NCBI GenBank assembly: GCA_035559595.1
Contig: DATMBF010000028.1
Span: forward strand, 1 to 64,000
Direction: 5' to 3'
From: DATMBF01 sp035559595
GTDB taxonomy: Bacteria; Bacteroidota; Ignavibacteria; UBA10030
DNA length: 64,000 bases
The translations under genes were made by a program, and so were the position numbers. Shown here piece after piece: positions 51,492-61,425 of the stretch (positions within the stretch are counted from its first letter, which is position 1; each line of letters starts with the position of its first letter). A model generated the notes under the pieces. The model saw only the letters and a list, made by a program, of their open reading frames with translations, made no database searches and was not told the origin of the DNA.

Positions 51492-53291
51492 TTACAGGTC
51501 TGGAACAAACACTTTATAGCCAAGCGGGGGTACCTCGACGCTGAGTTTACCGTTGGTAAACGTCGCAGAAGCCCCAGAAAAATACTCTTTCATTTTCCAT
51601 GTCGTCGCTTCCTCGCAATCCGCAATAATCTCAGCCTTTTGCTTCGAAAAATTGATTACCGTAATCACACGGTCGGTGCCGCTCTGTCTCTGGAAGACGT
51701 AGACCTTTTCTCCTCCATTATGAGGCAGCATTCTGTAGGTTCCCCGACGGAGGGCCTCATGTTCTCTTCTCAAGGAAGTCAACTTCTCGTAATGCGCACG
51801 AAAGTCTTTCCCTTTCGTCCAATCAATATCGACCTTATCGAAGAGATCGAGCGGCTTTGGATTTCCGACCTCTTCCCCGTTGTAGATCAGCGGCACGCCG
51901 GGATAGGTGAAGATCAACACTGCCGTTGCTTTTGCTCCTCGATCGCTGAACTTCTTTACCGCCGGTGCATCCCATGCATTCTTGTCATGGTTCGTATTGA
52001 ACCGCATGCGCAGCGATCCTTTTGGAAATTGATACGACTCGGTCTTCAGGATCTCGTCAAAGATCGACGCTGGTGTGGTTCCATCCAACACTTTCCCTAA
52101 GACATCATACACATTCCAGGAATAGGTCAGATCGAACGCTTGGACATGATGTTCCGGCAGCGTTCCTTCAGAGAGCATCATCACGGGCTTGATTTTGTCC
52201 AGCTCACGACGTGCAACTTCCCAGAAATCCGTCGGTACGAGCTCAGCCACATCGCACCGATAACCGTCGATGCCGACGTCGCGCACCCAGTATTTCATCA
52301 TCTCGATCATATATTTGCGCAGCTCGTGATGATCATAATTCAGGTCCGCAACATCATGCCAATCGGCGTTCGGCGCTACGATTGCTCCTTCGTCGTTTGT
52401 CGTGAACCAGTCCGGATGCTCAAACATCAGCTTACTATCCCACGCGGTATGGTTGATGACGAGATCAATGATGATCTCCATGCCTTGGTCGTGAACACTA
52501 TTAACAAGAGACCTGAAGTCTTCGAGTGTTCCGAATTCTTCGTTAACCTCGTAATAGTCTTGAACAGCATACGGGCTTCCCAATCGCCCTTTTCGATTGA
52601 GGAGTCCCACCGGATGGATCGGCATAAGCCAGAGAACCGTCACTCCCAGCTTCTTCAGTTCCGGAAGTCGCCGTTCGAGCCCTTTGAATGTCCCCTCTTT
52701 GGAAAACGAGCGCAGATAGACTTCGTAAATAACCGCATCGCGAACCCAATCTTCGCTCTTCCTCGCCGGCAAATCCGCGTACTTCGTCTTGAGAAGCTCA
52801 AGAACACGGGACGGCGGAATCAACGTAACCGGACGGTAGATGCCGCCGGGACCACCATGATCGGCAACTCGAACCACAAGGACATTGATCCCCGCACGCA
52901 GCGCCCTCGACACATCACAAGAGAAGGCGTCACTGTATCCGATATGCGATCCTACCTTGACACCGTTCAGCCATACATCGGCATCATCATCCACTCCGCC
53001 AAAGAAGAGGGCCATCGCTTCTTTTGATTCCTTCACCTCAAACGATTTCGCAAACCAACCGACACCATCATAGGTTTCGAGATTGTAGCGATCCCAATAC
53101 TCCGGAACTGCCACCTTCTTCCATTCGGACATATCCCGACCGGGCTCGAACCACCGGTCTTTCACTCCGACATCCGTGGAATCAATCTGGAACAGCCATT
53201 CCCCATCAAGCGTTGTTTTCGATTCATCTTTCATAGAGCAACTCGCAAAGAACAATATGGTGAGGATGTAAGAATGAATTCTCATGGTCAT
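51492..53291 (-). CDS. GH13 alpha-amylase-type lipoprotein with N-terminal GH2-like sugar-binding domain
   Basis: A 599-residue lipoprotein (lipobox FFASC, Cys19). Residues about 28-160 form a jelly-roll as in GH2 N-terminal domains (DGEWLFQIDSTD, DDADVWLNGVKVG, NVLVVRVADHGGPGGIYRPV). Then a GH13 barrel: IYEVYLRSF, IDLVINHT, GIDGYRCDVAEL (nucleophile Asp), MLSEGTLP (acid/base Glu), FNTNHDKNAW (third Asp). Likely trims maltodextrins at the membrane before import by the ABC system encoded just upstream. Confidence 0.92.
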   Translation of the reverse strand: MTMRIHSYILTILFFASCSMKDESKTTLDGEWLFQIDSTDVGVKDRWFEPGRDMSEWKKVAVPEYWDRYNLETYDGVGWFAKSFEVKESKEAMALFFGGVDDDADVWLNGVKVGSHIGYSDAFSCDVSRALRAGINVLVVRVADHGGPGGIYRPVTLIPPSRVLELLKTKYADLPARKSEDWVRDAVIYEVYLRSFSKEGTFKGLERRLPELKKLGVTVLWLMPIHPVGLLNRKGRLGSPYAVQDYYEVNEEFGTLEDFRSLVNSVHDQGMEIIIDLVINHTAWDSKLMFEHPDWFTTNDEGAIVAPNADWHDVADLNYDHHELRKYMIEMMKYWVRDVGIDGYRCDVAELVPTDFWEVARRELDKIKPVMMLSEGTLPEHHVQAFDLTYSWNVYDVLGKVLDGTTPASIFDEILKTESYQFPKGSLRMRFNTNHDKNAWDAPAVKKFSDRGAKATAVLIFTYPGVPLIYNGEEVGNPKPLDLFDKVDIDWTKGKDFRAHYEKLTSLRREHEALRRGTYRMLPHNGGEKVYVFQRQSGTDRVITVINFSKQKAEIIADCEEATTWKMKEYFSGASATFTNGKLSVEVPPLGYKVFVPDL

Positions 53292-53328
53292 CTACTTACG
53301 ATTTGTACATGAACTTGCGGGGTTCCAT

Positions 53329-54165
53329 TCATCCCTTTACGCTGCCTAAGGTAAGACCCGAAACAAGCCACCGACTCAACGCAAGGAAGATGATAACAAC
53401 GGGGATCATCACAACCAATGAGGCCGCACCGTAGAGACCCCATTGAGTGCTCATGCTTGCCTCGAAGGATTTCAACCCAAGCGGAAGCGTCCAGAGCCGA
53501 CTGTCCTGAAGTATCTGAGCAGCGATGAGATACTCAGACCAGGCCGACATAAATGAAAAAAGGGCTGTGATAACAAGCGCGGGGGCGGCGAGCGGAAGGA
53601 TTACCCTATAGAATGCGCCAAACTGTGAGCAGCCGTCAATTCGCGCCGCCTCTTCAAGACTCACGGGGAGAGTGTCGTAGTAGCCTTTCATTGTCCAGAT
53701 ACAGAAGGGCAACGCGGTGGCGGAGTAAACAATGACGACGCCAAGATAGGTGTTGATGAGTCCCAGCTTGATAAGCATGATGTACATCGGGAGCAGGAGC
53801 ATGGTGGCGGGAAACATCTGCGTTGTGAGCAGACTCAGCAGGCCAAAGTTCCGTCCGACAAAACGGAAGCGAGAAAAGCCATAACCGGCCATGGAGGCCA
53901 ACGCTACTCCTGTAAGTGTAACGGCAAGGGAGACCAGGCCACTATTTCCAATCCATACCAGGAAATCCGTTTCTGAAAAAAGCCGTAAATAGTTATCAAA
54001 ACTGGCATTAGAAGGAATAAGCTCGAGTTTTGTGGAAAGAAGCTGATCACCTGGACGAAGAGATATGTTAACGACCTGCCAGATCGGGAAGAGCGCAATC
54101 ACGCAAAAAGCAACAAGGGTTAGATGTGTAAGGAGTCGAAACAATCTGTCTGTTCGCTTATTCAT
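53329..54165 (-). CDS. Sugar ABC transporter permease (MalG type)
   Basis: A 278-residue permease with six helices and the EAA loop SLEEAARIDGCSQFGAFYRVILPLAAPAL that contacts the ATPase. N-terminal IFPIWQVVNISLRPGDQLL is typical of the MalG side. It follows malF-like gene by one base and belongs to the starch operon. No ATPase gene is nearby, so a shared MsmX-like ATPase is expected elsewhere. Confidence 0.93.
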   Translation of the reverse strand: MNKRTDRLFRLLTHLTLVAFCVIALFPIWQVVNISLRPGDQLLSTKLELIPSNASFDNYLRLFSETDFLVWIGNSGLVSLAVTLTGVALASMAGYGFSRFRFVGRNFGLLSLLTTQMFPATMLLLPMYIMLIKLGLINTYLGVVIVYSATALPFCIWTMKGYYDTLPVSLEEAARIDGCSQFGAFYRVILPLAAPALVITALFSFMSAWSEYLIAAQILQDSRLWTLPLGLKSFEASMSTQWGLYGAASLVVMIPVVIIFLALSRWLVSGLTLGSVKG

Positions 54166-54166
54166 C

Positions 54167-55054
54167 TTAGTAGGCGGCTTGTGTGGCCTTAGAGCGGTTC
54201 ATGAATAACAGACTGAAAATCAAGAGAATAGCAAAGATCACCATAGAAAGAGCAGCAGCATGACTGAAGCTGTAGAAATTGAAAGCCGCTTTGTAAACGA
54301 AAGAAACAAGGATATGCGTGTTGTCCGATGGCTCACCGGCGTTACTGACCAACCAGACAATATTGAGGTTATTGAATGTCCAGATCGTCCCGAGCGTGAT
54401 CGCAGGGATCATGATGGGTCGAATGAGTGGCAACGTAATGGCCTTGAGCTTATGCCACGCCCGTGCTCCGTCGAGATCCGCTGCCTCATACAGCTCTGCT
54501 GGAATGCTCTGGAGCGCACCCAGGGCAATAACCATCATAAAGGGGAATCCAAGCCAGACATTGGTCAGAATGCACGCTATAAACGCTTCTGTGGGGCTTT
54601 TTAGCCACTCCACAGCGGGCAATCCGAGATATTTGTTGATGATGATGTTCAGGGAGCCGTATTCGTAATTGAACATTCCCCGCCAGGTCAGTGCAACAAT
54701 GTATTGGGGAATAGCCCAGGGAAGGATGAGGATGGTACGATAAATCGATCTACCTTTAATATTGCGATGCAGAAGCAGAGCCAGAAATACGCCGATGACC
54801 ACATGGAAGAAGACATTGACAAAGGTCCAAACAAACGTCTTCCCGAGAATCGCGTAGAAACTCGGCTGACTCGGCTCGGTGAAGATCTTCACGTACTGAC
54901 GCAAGCCGATCAGTTCCCAATCCCGAATCTTCGTCAGATTCATATTTCCGAAAGAAAGCAGAACGTTGTAAGCAAAGGGATAGAAAACGACAGCAGCAAG
55001 GATAAGGAACGATGGAATAACAAGGAAGCCGACGAACAGTTTGTTTCTTTCCAC
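54167..55054 (-). CDS. Sugar ABC transporter permease (MalF type)
   Basis: A 295-residue permease with six helices; EAA loop LYEAADLDGARAWHKLKAITLPLIRPIM. Pairs with the downstream MalG-type permease to form the channel. Starts four bases after the binding-protein gene. Confidence 0.93.
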   Translation of the reverse strand: MERNKLFVGFLVIPSFLILAAVVFYPFAYNVLLSFGNMNLTKIRDWELIGLRQYVKIFTEPSQPSFYAILGKTFVWTFVNVFFHVVIGVFLALLLHRNIKGRSIYRTILILPWAIPQYIVALTWRGMFNYEYGSLNIIINKYLGLPAVEWLKSPTEAFIACILTNVWLGFPFMMVIALGALQSIPAELYEAADLDGARAWHKLKAITLPLIRPIMIPAITLGTIWTFNNLNIVWLVSNAGEPSDNTHILVSFVYKAAFNFYSFSHAAALSMVIFAILLIFSLLFMNRSKATQAAY

Positions 55055-55058
55055 AGGT

Positions 55059-56306
55059 CTACTCGTTCATATCACGAATCTTTTGAAGGGCCAACAACTG
55101 CATTCTTTTTGCCGCCTCCTCTGGAGAAATTGCTCCCCCCATCACAGCCTGGTACCCCGGTCGCATTGCATCCCACACAGCGCGCATTTCTGGTACAACA
55201 GGCATTGCCTTCCCTCGCTGGATTTGAAGGAGGGAGTTCTTGAGAATTGGATTTGCTGTCACTTCCGGATTTAAGTAGAGGGATTTTCGTGTCGGCGCCG
55301 TGCTGAGGTTCCTTACCGTTTCGAGCTGGTTGGGCTCAGAGAGTAAGTATTTGAGCAGATCAGTCACTCGCGGTAACTTTTCGGGAGAGACATTGGCATT
55401 GATCGAATAGCCTTTTGGCGAGGTCATGGGGGCACACCATAAGCCCGTTTCATTGATTCGAGGCAGAGGAACAATTCCGATGTCGATCCCCCGCTGTTGA
55501 TATCCAGCCCACGACCAATCCCCATTGATAATCATCGCTGCTTTTCCGTCTTTGAATAATGCGTCAGCGATCTCATAATCAGCTTCGTTCGGAATGATCT
55601 TATGCTCATCCCGGAGTCGTTTCACATACTTCAGTGCGTTCACCATCTCCGGCGTGTCAAGGGCAGGAGTGACCCCATCTTCTGCAAACACCCATCCTCC
55701 AAAGCCGGTAAAGAAGGGAATAAAGAAAAACGGTTCGGTATAATTCCAAGTAAGCGCGTACACATTTGGTCGGCCGCCCGTAAACCCGTATCGCTCCTGT
55801 ATCTGCTTTCCCGCTTGAATTAATCCTTCGTCTTCCTCCGGCGGTGGGTCAAGATATTTCTTGTTATAGACAAGAGCAAGATGATTCCCAATCTTATCTG
55901 CAATCTGGAAGAGATGCCCCCGAAAGTATGTCATCCCGGACGAATCAAACTGAGCAAGGTATTCCGGCGACAAGATGTTTTCGAGCGGAAGAATCGTTTC
56001 CGTTACGGCGTAAACTCCTACCGGATCGGAAGGTCCATAGACAAGATCCGGTCCTTGTCCGGCGATCGAGGCAATGACATATCCGCTGCGTAACTCCTCG
56101 GTCTCTTTGTAAATCTCCACAACAACGACACCGGGATTCTGCAGCTCGTAGCGCCTCAGTTGCCTTTGGAGAATCTCGCGTTCATCGGGCCTCATCTGAT
56201 GCCAGATGACAATTCTGTTGGTATTCTCTGTGTGCTGAGTACACGAAAAGGAAACAAAAATTGAAAGGAACGAGAGGAACCTGAAGATATTCCGAAGGTA
56301 AGGCAT
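55059..56306 (-). CDS. Sugar ABC transporter solute-binding lipoprotein (MalE type)
   Basis: A 415-residue type 1 extracellular binding protein. Signal with lipobox FVSFSC (Cys near residue 22), then RIVIWHQMRPDEREILQRQLRRYE, the ligand-cleft motif GKAAMIINGDWSWAGYQQRG and PVVPEMRAVWDAMRPGYQAV near the C terminus. The ATG at 56306 follows the GH57 stop by four bases; a longer frame to 56429 lies in that gene. Probable maltodextrin capture, by context. Confidence 0.93.
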   Translation of the reverse strand: MPYLRNIFRFLSFLSIFVSFSCTQHTENTNRIVIWHQMRPDEREILQRQLRRYELQNPGVVVVEIYKETEELRSGYVIASIAGQGPDLVYGPSDPVGVYAVTETILPLENILSPEYLAQFDSSGMTYFRGHLFQIADKIGNHLALVYNKKYLDPPPEEDEGLIQAGKQIQERYGFTGGRPNVYALTWNYTEPFFFIPFFTGFGGWVFAEDGVTPALDTPEMVNALKYVKRLRDEHKIIPNEADYEIADALFKDGKAAMIINGDWSWAGYQQRGIDIGIVPLPRINETGLWCAPMTSPKGYSINANVSPEKLPRVTDLLKYLLSEPNQLETVRNLSTAPTRKSLYLNPEVTANPILKNSLLQIQRGKAMPVVPEMRAVWDAMRPGYQAVMGGAISPEEAAKRMQLLALQKIRDMNE

Positions 56307-56310
56307 CCGA

Positions 56311-58602
56311 TTACAGCGTGCCGAACTTGTCCAACACGATGAGAGGTTTGCCGTCTTGTCGTTCGATACGCAACGATCGATTATGATACGGGAATTCTTC
56401 GCCGGGGTACCAGCTGCCTTCGGGACCACTGTTAGTGTACTTGTATTGGATTTCTATCCCCGCCGGCAACTTCAGCTCGAGACCCCAGATCCCATCGCCG
56501 GCCTGATCGTCGCCGTGAGTGCCGTCGTCAAACAATTGAACAAGGTTTGGTTTCCAGTTTCCGAGACTCGGATGGTTTCCCACAATGTAAAGAGCCTTCG
56601 GTACTTCCTTCCCACGTGCATCACAACGAAAGATCACGGGAACTAAGTCATCCGCACTTTGCGCCATTGTTCCTTGTTGCACACGCTGGTCGACTTTGGC
56701 ATCCCTAATAATCGGCTCGAACTTGCGCTGCGGCATTCTTCCCCCCGCCAATCGTGCGAATCGATAAACATTATTGAGATGCGTGATATAAGCGATATCG
56801 AACGGCTTATCCCCCGCCGGCGCGCTCTGATCTGTGCCATACCACCAGAACCAATCGGAGCCTTCAGCGGCATACATGGATTCCCATGCACGATAGGCAT
56901 ACCACTTCTTGGTGTTCTCCTTCGGCGACGGATCTTGAGGATCCGGGGGTTTGATTCCGGATTGCTCTAAATCTTGTCGGGCAATCAGGAGATACTCCCA
57001 CGCTCGGTTCTCTTCATCTTCCCCGATCCATGTATCGTAGTTTGCGTTGATCCATGACCCGGGCCATAACCATTTCAACGTCGGCATCGACTCGATCGGA
57101 TGCGCAGGGACGTTTCGTTGAGGGTTCCCTTTGATGTACTCCGTCATTGTGACTGTTATGACCTGCTTTGCTTCGTAAAGCTCGGTCAACTTCCTGTAGA
57201 GAGCATTCTGAAACTCTTTTGCATCATTATCATACCGATACCATTCCCACGCATTCTCGCCGTCAAGAATCACCGTCAACAACCTGTCCGGCTCATCTTC
57301 CTGCGGTGCATACTTCAGCACGTTCTGAACGAAATCCTGTGCCGCATCTTCACCCTTGAAATGCTGATAGACAAAGCCAATTTTATCCGAGAGCTCGGTA
57401 TCGCGAAACACAATAGAAACAACGTTCTTCGAGGCGTGATCGGCTGAGAGAGAATAGGGATAATACTTCGGTTGGTTCGGTGGCTTCGAACGAGCGAGAA
57501 TTTTTTCATCTGTCGCGATCCACTTGATTCCGTGCCGTGCAAAAACCGGGACGAGGTCATGGGCGACGGAACCTTCGGCAGGCCACATTCCTGTTGGGAG
57601 CTGGCCAAACATGCGCTGGTAGTATGCCACGGCCTTTGCGACTTGCGCATCTGCGTCCTCCGGAAAATGAAAGCGGGGCGGCATGGGATCGTGAGGTTGG
57701 CATAATTTGGCAAGGTCGGAGTCATAGATCAAAGGTAAAATGGGGTGATAGAACGGCGTTGTAATGACTTCAATTTGACCCTTGTAGGAAATCGGGTGAT
57801 ACATCAACTTCTTGTGGATAGGAATAATGTTTGCAAGAACCTTGTATGTCTCCGCGATCAGCCGATTACAGTCCTCTTCATCTATCACCTTCTTTAAGGC
57901 GTAGGTTCCGTTTGAACCCTTCACGACCAAATCGGTGAGATCAATGACATAGCCGTTCGCAAGCTTCTGCCGCGATTCCAAGAAATCCGGATCGAAGTAT
58001 GCGAGATAGAACCAGAATTTGATCTCGCGTAACTGCTGCTCGCTCAAGCCTTCACCCTTTGATTGTCTCGCCAATTCACGAAGAGCCTTGTAGGCTGGAA
58101 ATCGCTCAATCATCACTTCGCTGACGCCAAACGCATTCCAGACATTGTGCAAGAGGAACTGAAGGTCCTTTTTGGTAAAGGAGCTCGTCGGTTTGAGCGC
58201 GAGGTCAATCCACGGATCAGTCTTTCCTTCACGTTCTGCGAAATACGCTTTTGCATCAACCCGATTCTTCTTTACATCGACAAACGGCTTGAGTCGATTG
58301 ACGTAGTACTCCTCAAGCTGGTAAAGAAGGGACGATGTAAGATTAACTGTGAAGTGGATTTTAGGGTATCGTTCCAGAATCGCCACCATATCGTAGTAAT
58401 CTTTCGTCCCGTGGGTTCGTACCCATGGGCCTTGCAGTTGGTCGGTGCCGGGATCAAGGTATAACGGTTGGTGTTGATGCCAGATGATATTGAGGTACAG
58501 AGGCTTGGTTTTCATTTGCGGTGTGTTGTTCGGAGATGCAAAGCTCAGCCAGTATGGAGCAACACTCACGGTAAGAAAAAGGCCGAGCTTTCGAATCACC
58601 AT
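56311..58602 (-). CDS. GH57 glycoside hydrolase with C-terminal starch-binding-like domain
   Basis: A 763-residue exported protein (signal peptide to about residue 22). GH57 motifs: NIIWHQHQPLYLD, IHFTVNLTSSLL, GMWPAEGSVAHD (catalytic Glu), ILDGENAWEWY (catalytic Asp) and a fifth region near PTLKWLWPGSWI. After about residue 650 a beta domain (ALYIVGNHPSLGNWKPN, GDGIWGLELKLPAGIEIQYKY) resembles CBM20. GH57 enzymes are alpha-amylases, amylopullulanases or branching enzymes. Located between the secreted amylase and the importer. Confidence 0.92.
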   Translation of the reverse strand: MVIRKLGLFLTVSVAPYWLSFASPNNTPQMKTKPLYLNIIWHQHQPLYLDPGTDQLQGPWVRTHGTKDYYDMVAILERYPKIHFTVNLTSSLLYQLEEYYVNRLKPFVDVKKNRVDAKAYFAEREGKTDPWIDLALKPTSSFTKKDLQFLLHNVWNAFGVSEVMIERFPAYKALRELARQSKGEGLSEQQLREIKFWFYLAYFDPDFLESRQKLANGYVIDLTDLVVKGSNGTYALKKVIDEEDCNRLIAETYKVLANIIPIHKKLMYHPISYKGQIEVITTPFYHPILPLIYDSDLAKLCQPHDPMPPRFHFPEDADAQVAKAVAYYQRMFGQLPTGMWPAEGSVAHDLVPVFARHGIKWIATDEKILARSKPPNQPKYYPYSLSADHASKNVVSIVFRDTELSDKIGFVYQHFKGEDAAQDFVQNVLKYAPQEDEPDRLLTVILDGENAWEWYRYDNDAKEFQNALYRKLTELYEAKQVITVTMTEYIKGNPQRNVPAHPIESMPTLKWLWPGSWINANYDTWIGEDEENRAWEYLLIARQDLEQSGIKPPDPQDPSPKENTKKWYAYRAWESMYAAEGSDWFWWYGTDQSAPAGDKPFDIAYITHLNNVYRFARLAGGRMPQRKFEPIIRDAKVDQRVQQGTMAQSADDLVPVIFRCDARGKEVPKALYIVGNHPSLGNWKPNLVQLFDDGTHGDDQAGDGIWGLELKLPAGIEIQYKYTNSGPEGSWYPGEEFPYHNRSLRIERQDGKPLIVLDKFGTL

Positions 58603-58608
58603 GCAGGT

Positions 58609-61419
58609 CTATTTCAAGAGCATAATCTTTTTCACAATCTGGACTTCGTTTGTCTGAAGACGTGCAAAGTACACACCCGATGCTGCTCTAGTGCCACGAG
58701 CTGTCAACGCATCCCAGTTTGCCTGATGCCTTCCCGGTTCCACCCATCCTTCCCTCAAGACGGCAACCTCTTCACCAAGCAGGTTGTAAATCTTCAGAGA
58801 AGCAAATGTCCGATTAGGAATCTCAAACTCGAACGTCGTCGACGGGTTGAAAGGATTTGGGTAGTTTTGATGAAGAGTGAACATTGTTGGTATTTTGCTA
58901 GCCATGCCCGGCACTCCAGTGGGCAAACCCAACATCGCATTGCTCATGTTAGAATAGATCTTTGCGGTATAGGGTGGGATGGCAAAACTCGAAACCATTG
59001 TATCGGAGATAGTTAGTGGAGTTTCGTCAAACACATCGTACCATGTCCCCGTTCCGAGCCACGGGACATTCGAAAGAGTCCTTTGGTTGCCTGTAAAATT
59101 CGCAAAGCACATAACTTTTGCTCCTGATGTCGAATCGACGAACCCCCACACGAGTGATTTGTTGGGATCGCTGCGCAGGAGCTTCTTCAAAGTTCCCCGA
59201 AAGAGAGCAGGATTATGAGTCCGCTGCCGAATAAGTGTTCGGTAGTAGTTGTAGTGTGAAATCCCACGTTCCTGGCCTAGATATGACGGCTGAACAGGTC
59301 GATAGGAAAGCCTTTCGCCCTCACTCAGCCAGCCTCTCGGCTCACTGAACTCCATCCCCTGCCAAAGCATTGGTATCCCGAGGGACGTAAACATCAACGT
59401 CGCATAAAGCTTATCGCGCTGCAAGGCCTCCGCAACCGTGACCAGGCGCGGTGCGTATCGCTCCATCTGAATGAGGAGAGATTGCTCATCGTGGTTCACA
59501 GTTGCCTTGACAGGCTCAGTTCGACTTCCATACGTGGACGGTTGAGATGGTGTATCGTTGCCGGGATAGGAACCAAGGTCAATAACCAAGTTTTCGATAT
59601 CAATGAGCCTGGCCGATTCGTTATAGGATTCTTTGTTTAGAATCTCATCATGAAAGGCATCGGCCCAGCCGCTGGTAAGTCCGCTGTAATAGATGAGCGC
59701 TGGACTTTCCGGTAAATGCTCTGCAATCTGGTAGATCGAGTTGCCGTACTCCTGCGCAATTCTGTTTGTCCAACCAAGAATGCCCTTGTTCGGCTCATCG
59801 ATCTTCCATCCGATTCCCTGAGTATAGTCGTAACGGAATCCATCAATCTTGTACACGTCGATCCACATTCTCAACGCCTCATAGACGATTTCTTGCGTCT
59901 CCTCCGTCCAATGGTCAATGTCTTTGAAAAAGATCAGCTGATCCTCATTGTAGCGCCAGTCCCCCGCAGCCTTGAAGTATGGATTTGCCCCCTCATCCGG
60001 CAGCATTGACCAGAGAGGACTTGTATCGTTGAGATGATTGAAAACCACATCGAGAATAACCGCAATCCCCAAGGCGTGAGCTGAATCAACAAGGGTCTTG
60101 AGATCCGCAGGAGTCCCGTACGCAGGTTCGATGGCAAAAAGGGAATTACTATCATATCCCCAGGAGAATCCTGATCTCCCGACATTACCGTAGTCCGTGA
60201 TGGGCATCAGTTCCAAAGCATTGACACCAAGCGTATCGAAATAGACAAGTAGCGGCATAAGATCACGCAGAGTACCTTGTCCCGCCGATTTGTTCAGAAA
60301 TCCACCTGTAAACTCACCGACATTGAGCTCATAGATGACCAATTTTTCTAACGGTGGACGCTGATACGATATGGATTTCCAAACGTAGTCATCGGCGGTG
60401 AGACCGGCCTGTCCAACGGTGAATCTGCTCCCCCTGTCACCGTTCCAGCGCCCCCATGGGTCGTAGATCCGTCTTCCGTCATCAAGCTCATATAGATACT
60501 CGTAGGTGTTATTCGGCAGCTTCAGATTGATCCACCAGTTCACGCTGTCTGCTTTGCGAAGAACAACAGGTGAAGCTAATGCCGGATCTTGACCGAGGGG
60601 AGCATAGCGCAACAAGACGTATTGCTTTCCCGGTACACGGAGGCGAAACGTCACCGAGTCCCCTGAGATTTGCGTTGGCAATGTTACACCGTGTTTTGCA
60701 TACGATGGCAACGGCATCGAAGGTACCACAATTCCACCAGTAGAATACACGACAGAATCACCCCGATTATTGTGCGCTACAAGTCTGACGTAATACAACC
60801 TTGGAATCGGGCTTGGCAAAACAGCATCCAATATTCTAATGGCTCGATCGTAGTTGCCCGTGACATCAATTGTTGAGAGCGAGTCGACCGCTGATTGGCC
60901 GGTGGAAAGTTTAATCGATGTAATTGAATCGCTGTTGGCGTGAAAAAGTCCGATGGTGATTCTGATTATCTGGTTGCTGGCATTCAGGGTTGGAAAATAC
61001 TCAAAGAAGAAAAGTCGGCTTAAACGGAGAACGGAATTGTTATTGTCCGCGGCGTTCGTTTCTGGGTTCAAAGGATCGCTATACCAGCAGGTCGAACAAC
61101 CCCCGTCGTTAAATTTATATTGAAGGGCAGAATCACCGAGAGACGGCGATTGCCTCCCTACAGCATGAATCTTGAAGGTATAGGTCTTCGTCCAAGCATT
61201 CAGGGGGGCGTCAAAGATCATTTGTGACGCAGCGCCATTACTGATCACTCCGTTCGTGTTTGGACCCCAACTATTAAACTCACCTGGAACGAAGAGCAAG
61301 CTTGTGGAGGGTTTGTGCGCTCGGAAGGTTACCGTCACGCTATCCGCTGATGTTTGGCTCAGCAAATCAACTGCAAAAAACGAAAACACGATGAGTGGAA
61401 CAAATCGGTTTGGATTCAT
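58609..61419 (-). CDS. Secreted GH13 alpha-amylase with CBM48-like domains and T9SS sorting domain
   Basis: A 936-residue exported enzyme: signal peptide (to about residue 22), a carbohydrate-binding-like domain (SLLFVPGEFNSWGPNTNG), further beta domains including a CBM48-like region (YDPWGRWNGDRGS), a GH13 barrel with VVFNHLND, GFRYDYTQGI (nucleophile Asp), IAEHLPE (acid/base Glu) and VNHDEQ (third Asp), and a C-terminal type A T9SS domain starting at NYPNPFNPSTTFEFEIP and ending VKKIMLLK. It should be exported by T9SS and held on or released from the surface to attack starch-like glucans. Confidence 0.93.
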   Translation of the reverse strand: MNPNRFVPLIVFSFFAVDLLSQTSADSVTVTFRAHKPSTSLLFVPGEFNSWGPNTNGVISNGAASQMIFDAPLNAWTKTYTFKIHAVGRQSPSLGDSALQYKFNDGGCSTCWYSDPLNPETNAADNNNSVLRLSRLFFFEYFPTLNASNQIIRITIGLFHANSDSITSIKLSTGQSAVDSLSTIDVTGNYDRAIRILDAVLPSPIPRLYYVRLVAHNNRGDSVVYSTGGIVVPSMPLPSYAKHGVTLPTQISGDSVTFRLRVPGKQYVLLRYAPLGQDPALASPVVLRKADSVNWWINLKLPNNTYEYLYELDDGRRIYDPWGRWNGDRGSRFTVGQAGLTADDYVWKSISYQRPPLEKLVIYELNVGEFTGGFLNKSAGQGTLRDLMPLLVYFDTLGVNALELMPITDYGNVGRSGFSWGYDSNSLFAIEPAYGTPADLKTLVDSAHALGIAVILDVVFNHLNDTSPLWSMLPDEGANPYFKAAGDWRYNEDQLIFFKDIDHWTEETQEIVYEALRMWIDVYKIDGFRYDYTQGIGWKIDEPNKGILGWTNRIAQEYGNSIYQIAEHLPESPALIYYSGLTSGWADAFHDEILNKESYNESARLIDIENLVIDLGSYPGNDTPSQPSTYGSRTEPVKATVNHDEQSLLIQMERYAPRLVTVAEALQRDKLYATLMFTSLGIPMLWQGMEFSEPRGWLSEGERLSYRPVQPSYLGQERGISHYNYYRTLIRQRTHNPALFRGTLKKLLRSDPNKSLVWGFVDSTSGAKVMCFANFTGNQRTLSNVPWLGTGTWYDVFDETPLTISDTMVSSFAIPPYTAKIYSNMSNAMLGLPTGVPGMASKIPTMFTLHQNYPNPFNPSTTFEFEIPNRTFASLKIYNLLGEEVAVLREGWVEPGRHQANWDALTARGTRAASGVYFARLQTNEVQIVKKIMLLK

Positions 61420-61425
61420 TGTGAT

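Noticed and set aside
52140..53027. 295-codon open frame on the plus strand
   Set aside because: Antisense to the GH13 lipoprotein gene, whose catalytic motifs prove the minus-strand reading.
56301..56429. Longer start for the sugar-binding protein
   Set aside because: The extension lies within the GH57 gene and would bury the lipoprotein signal peptide.
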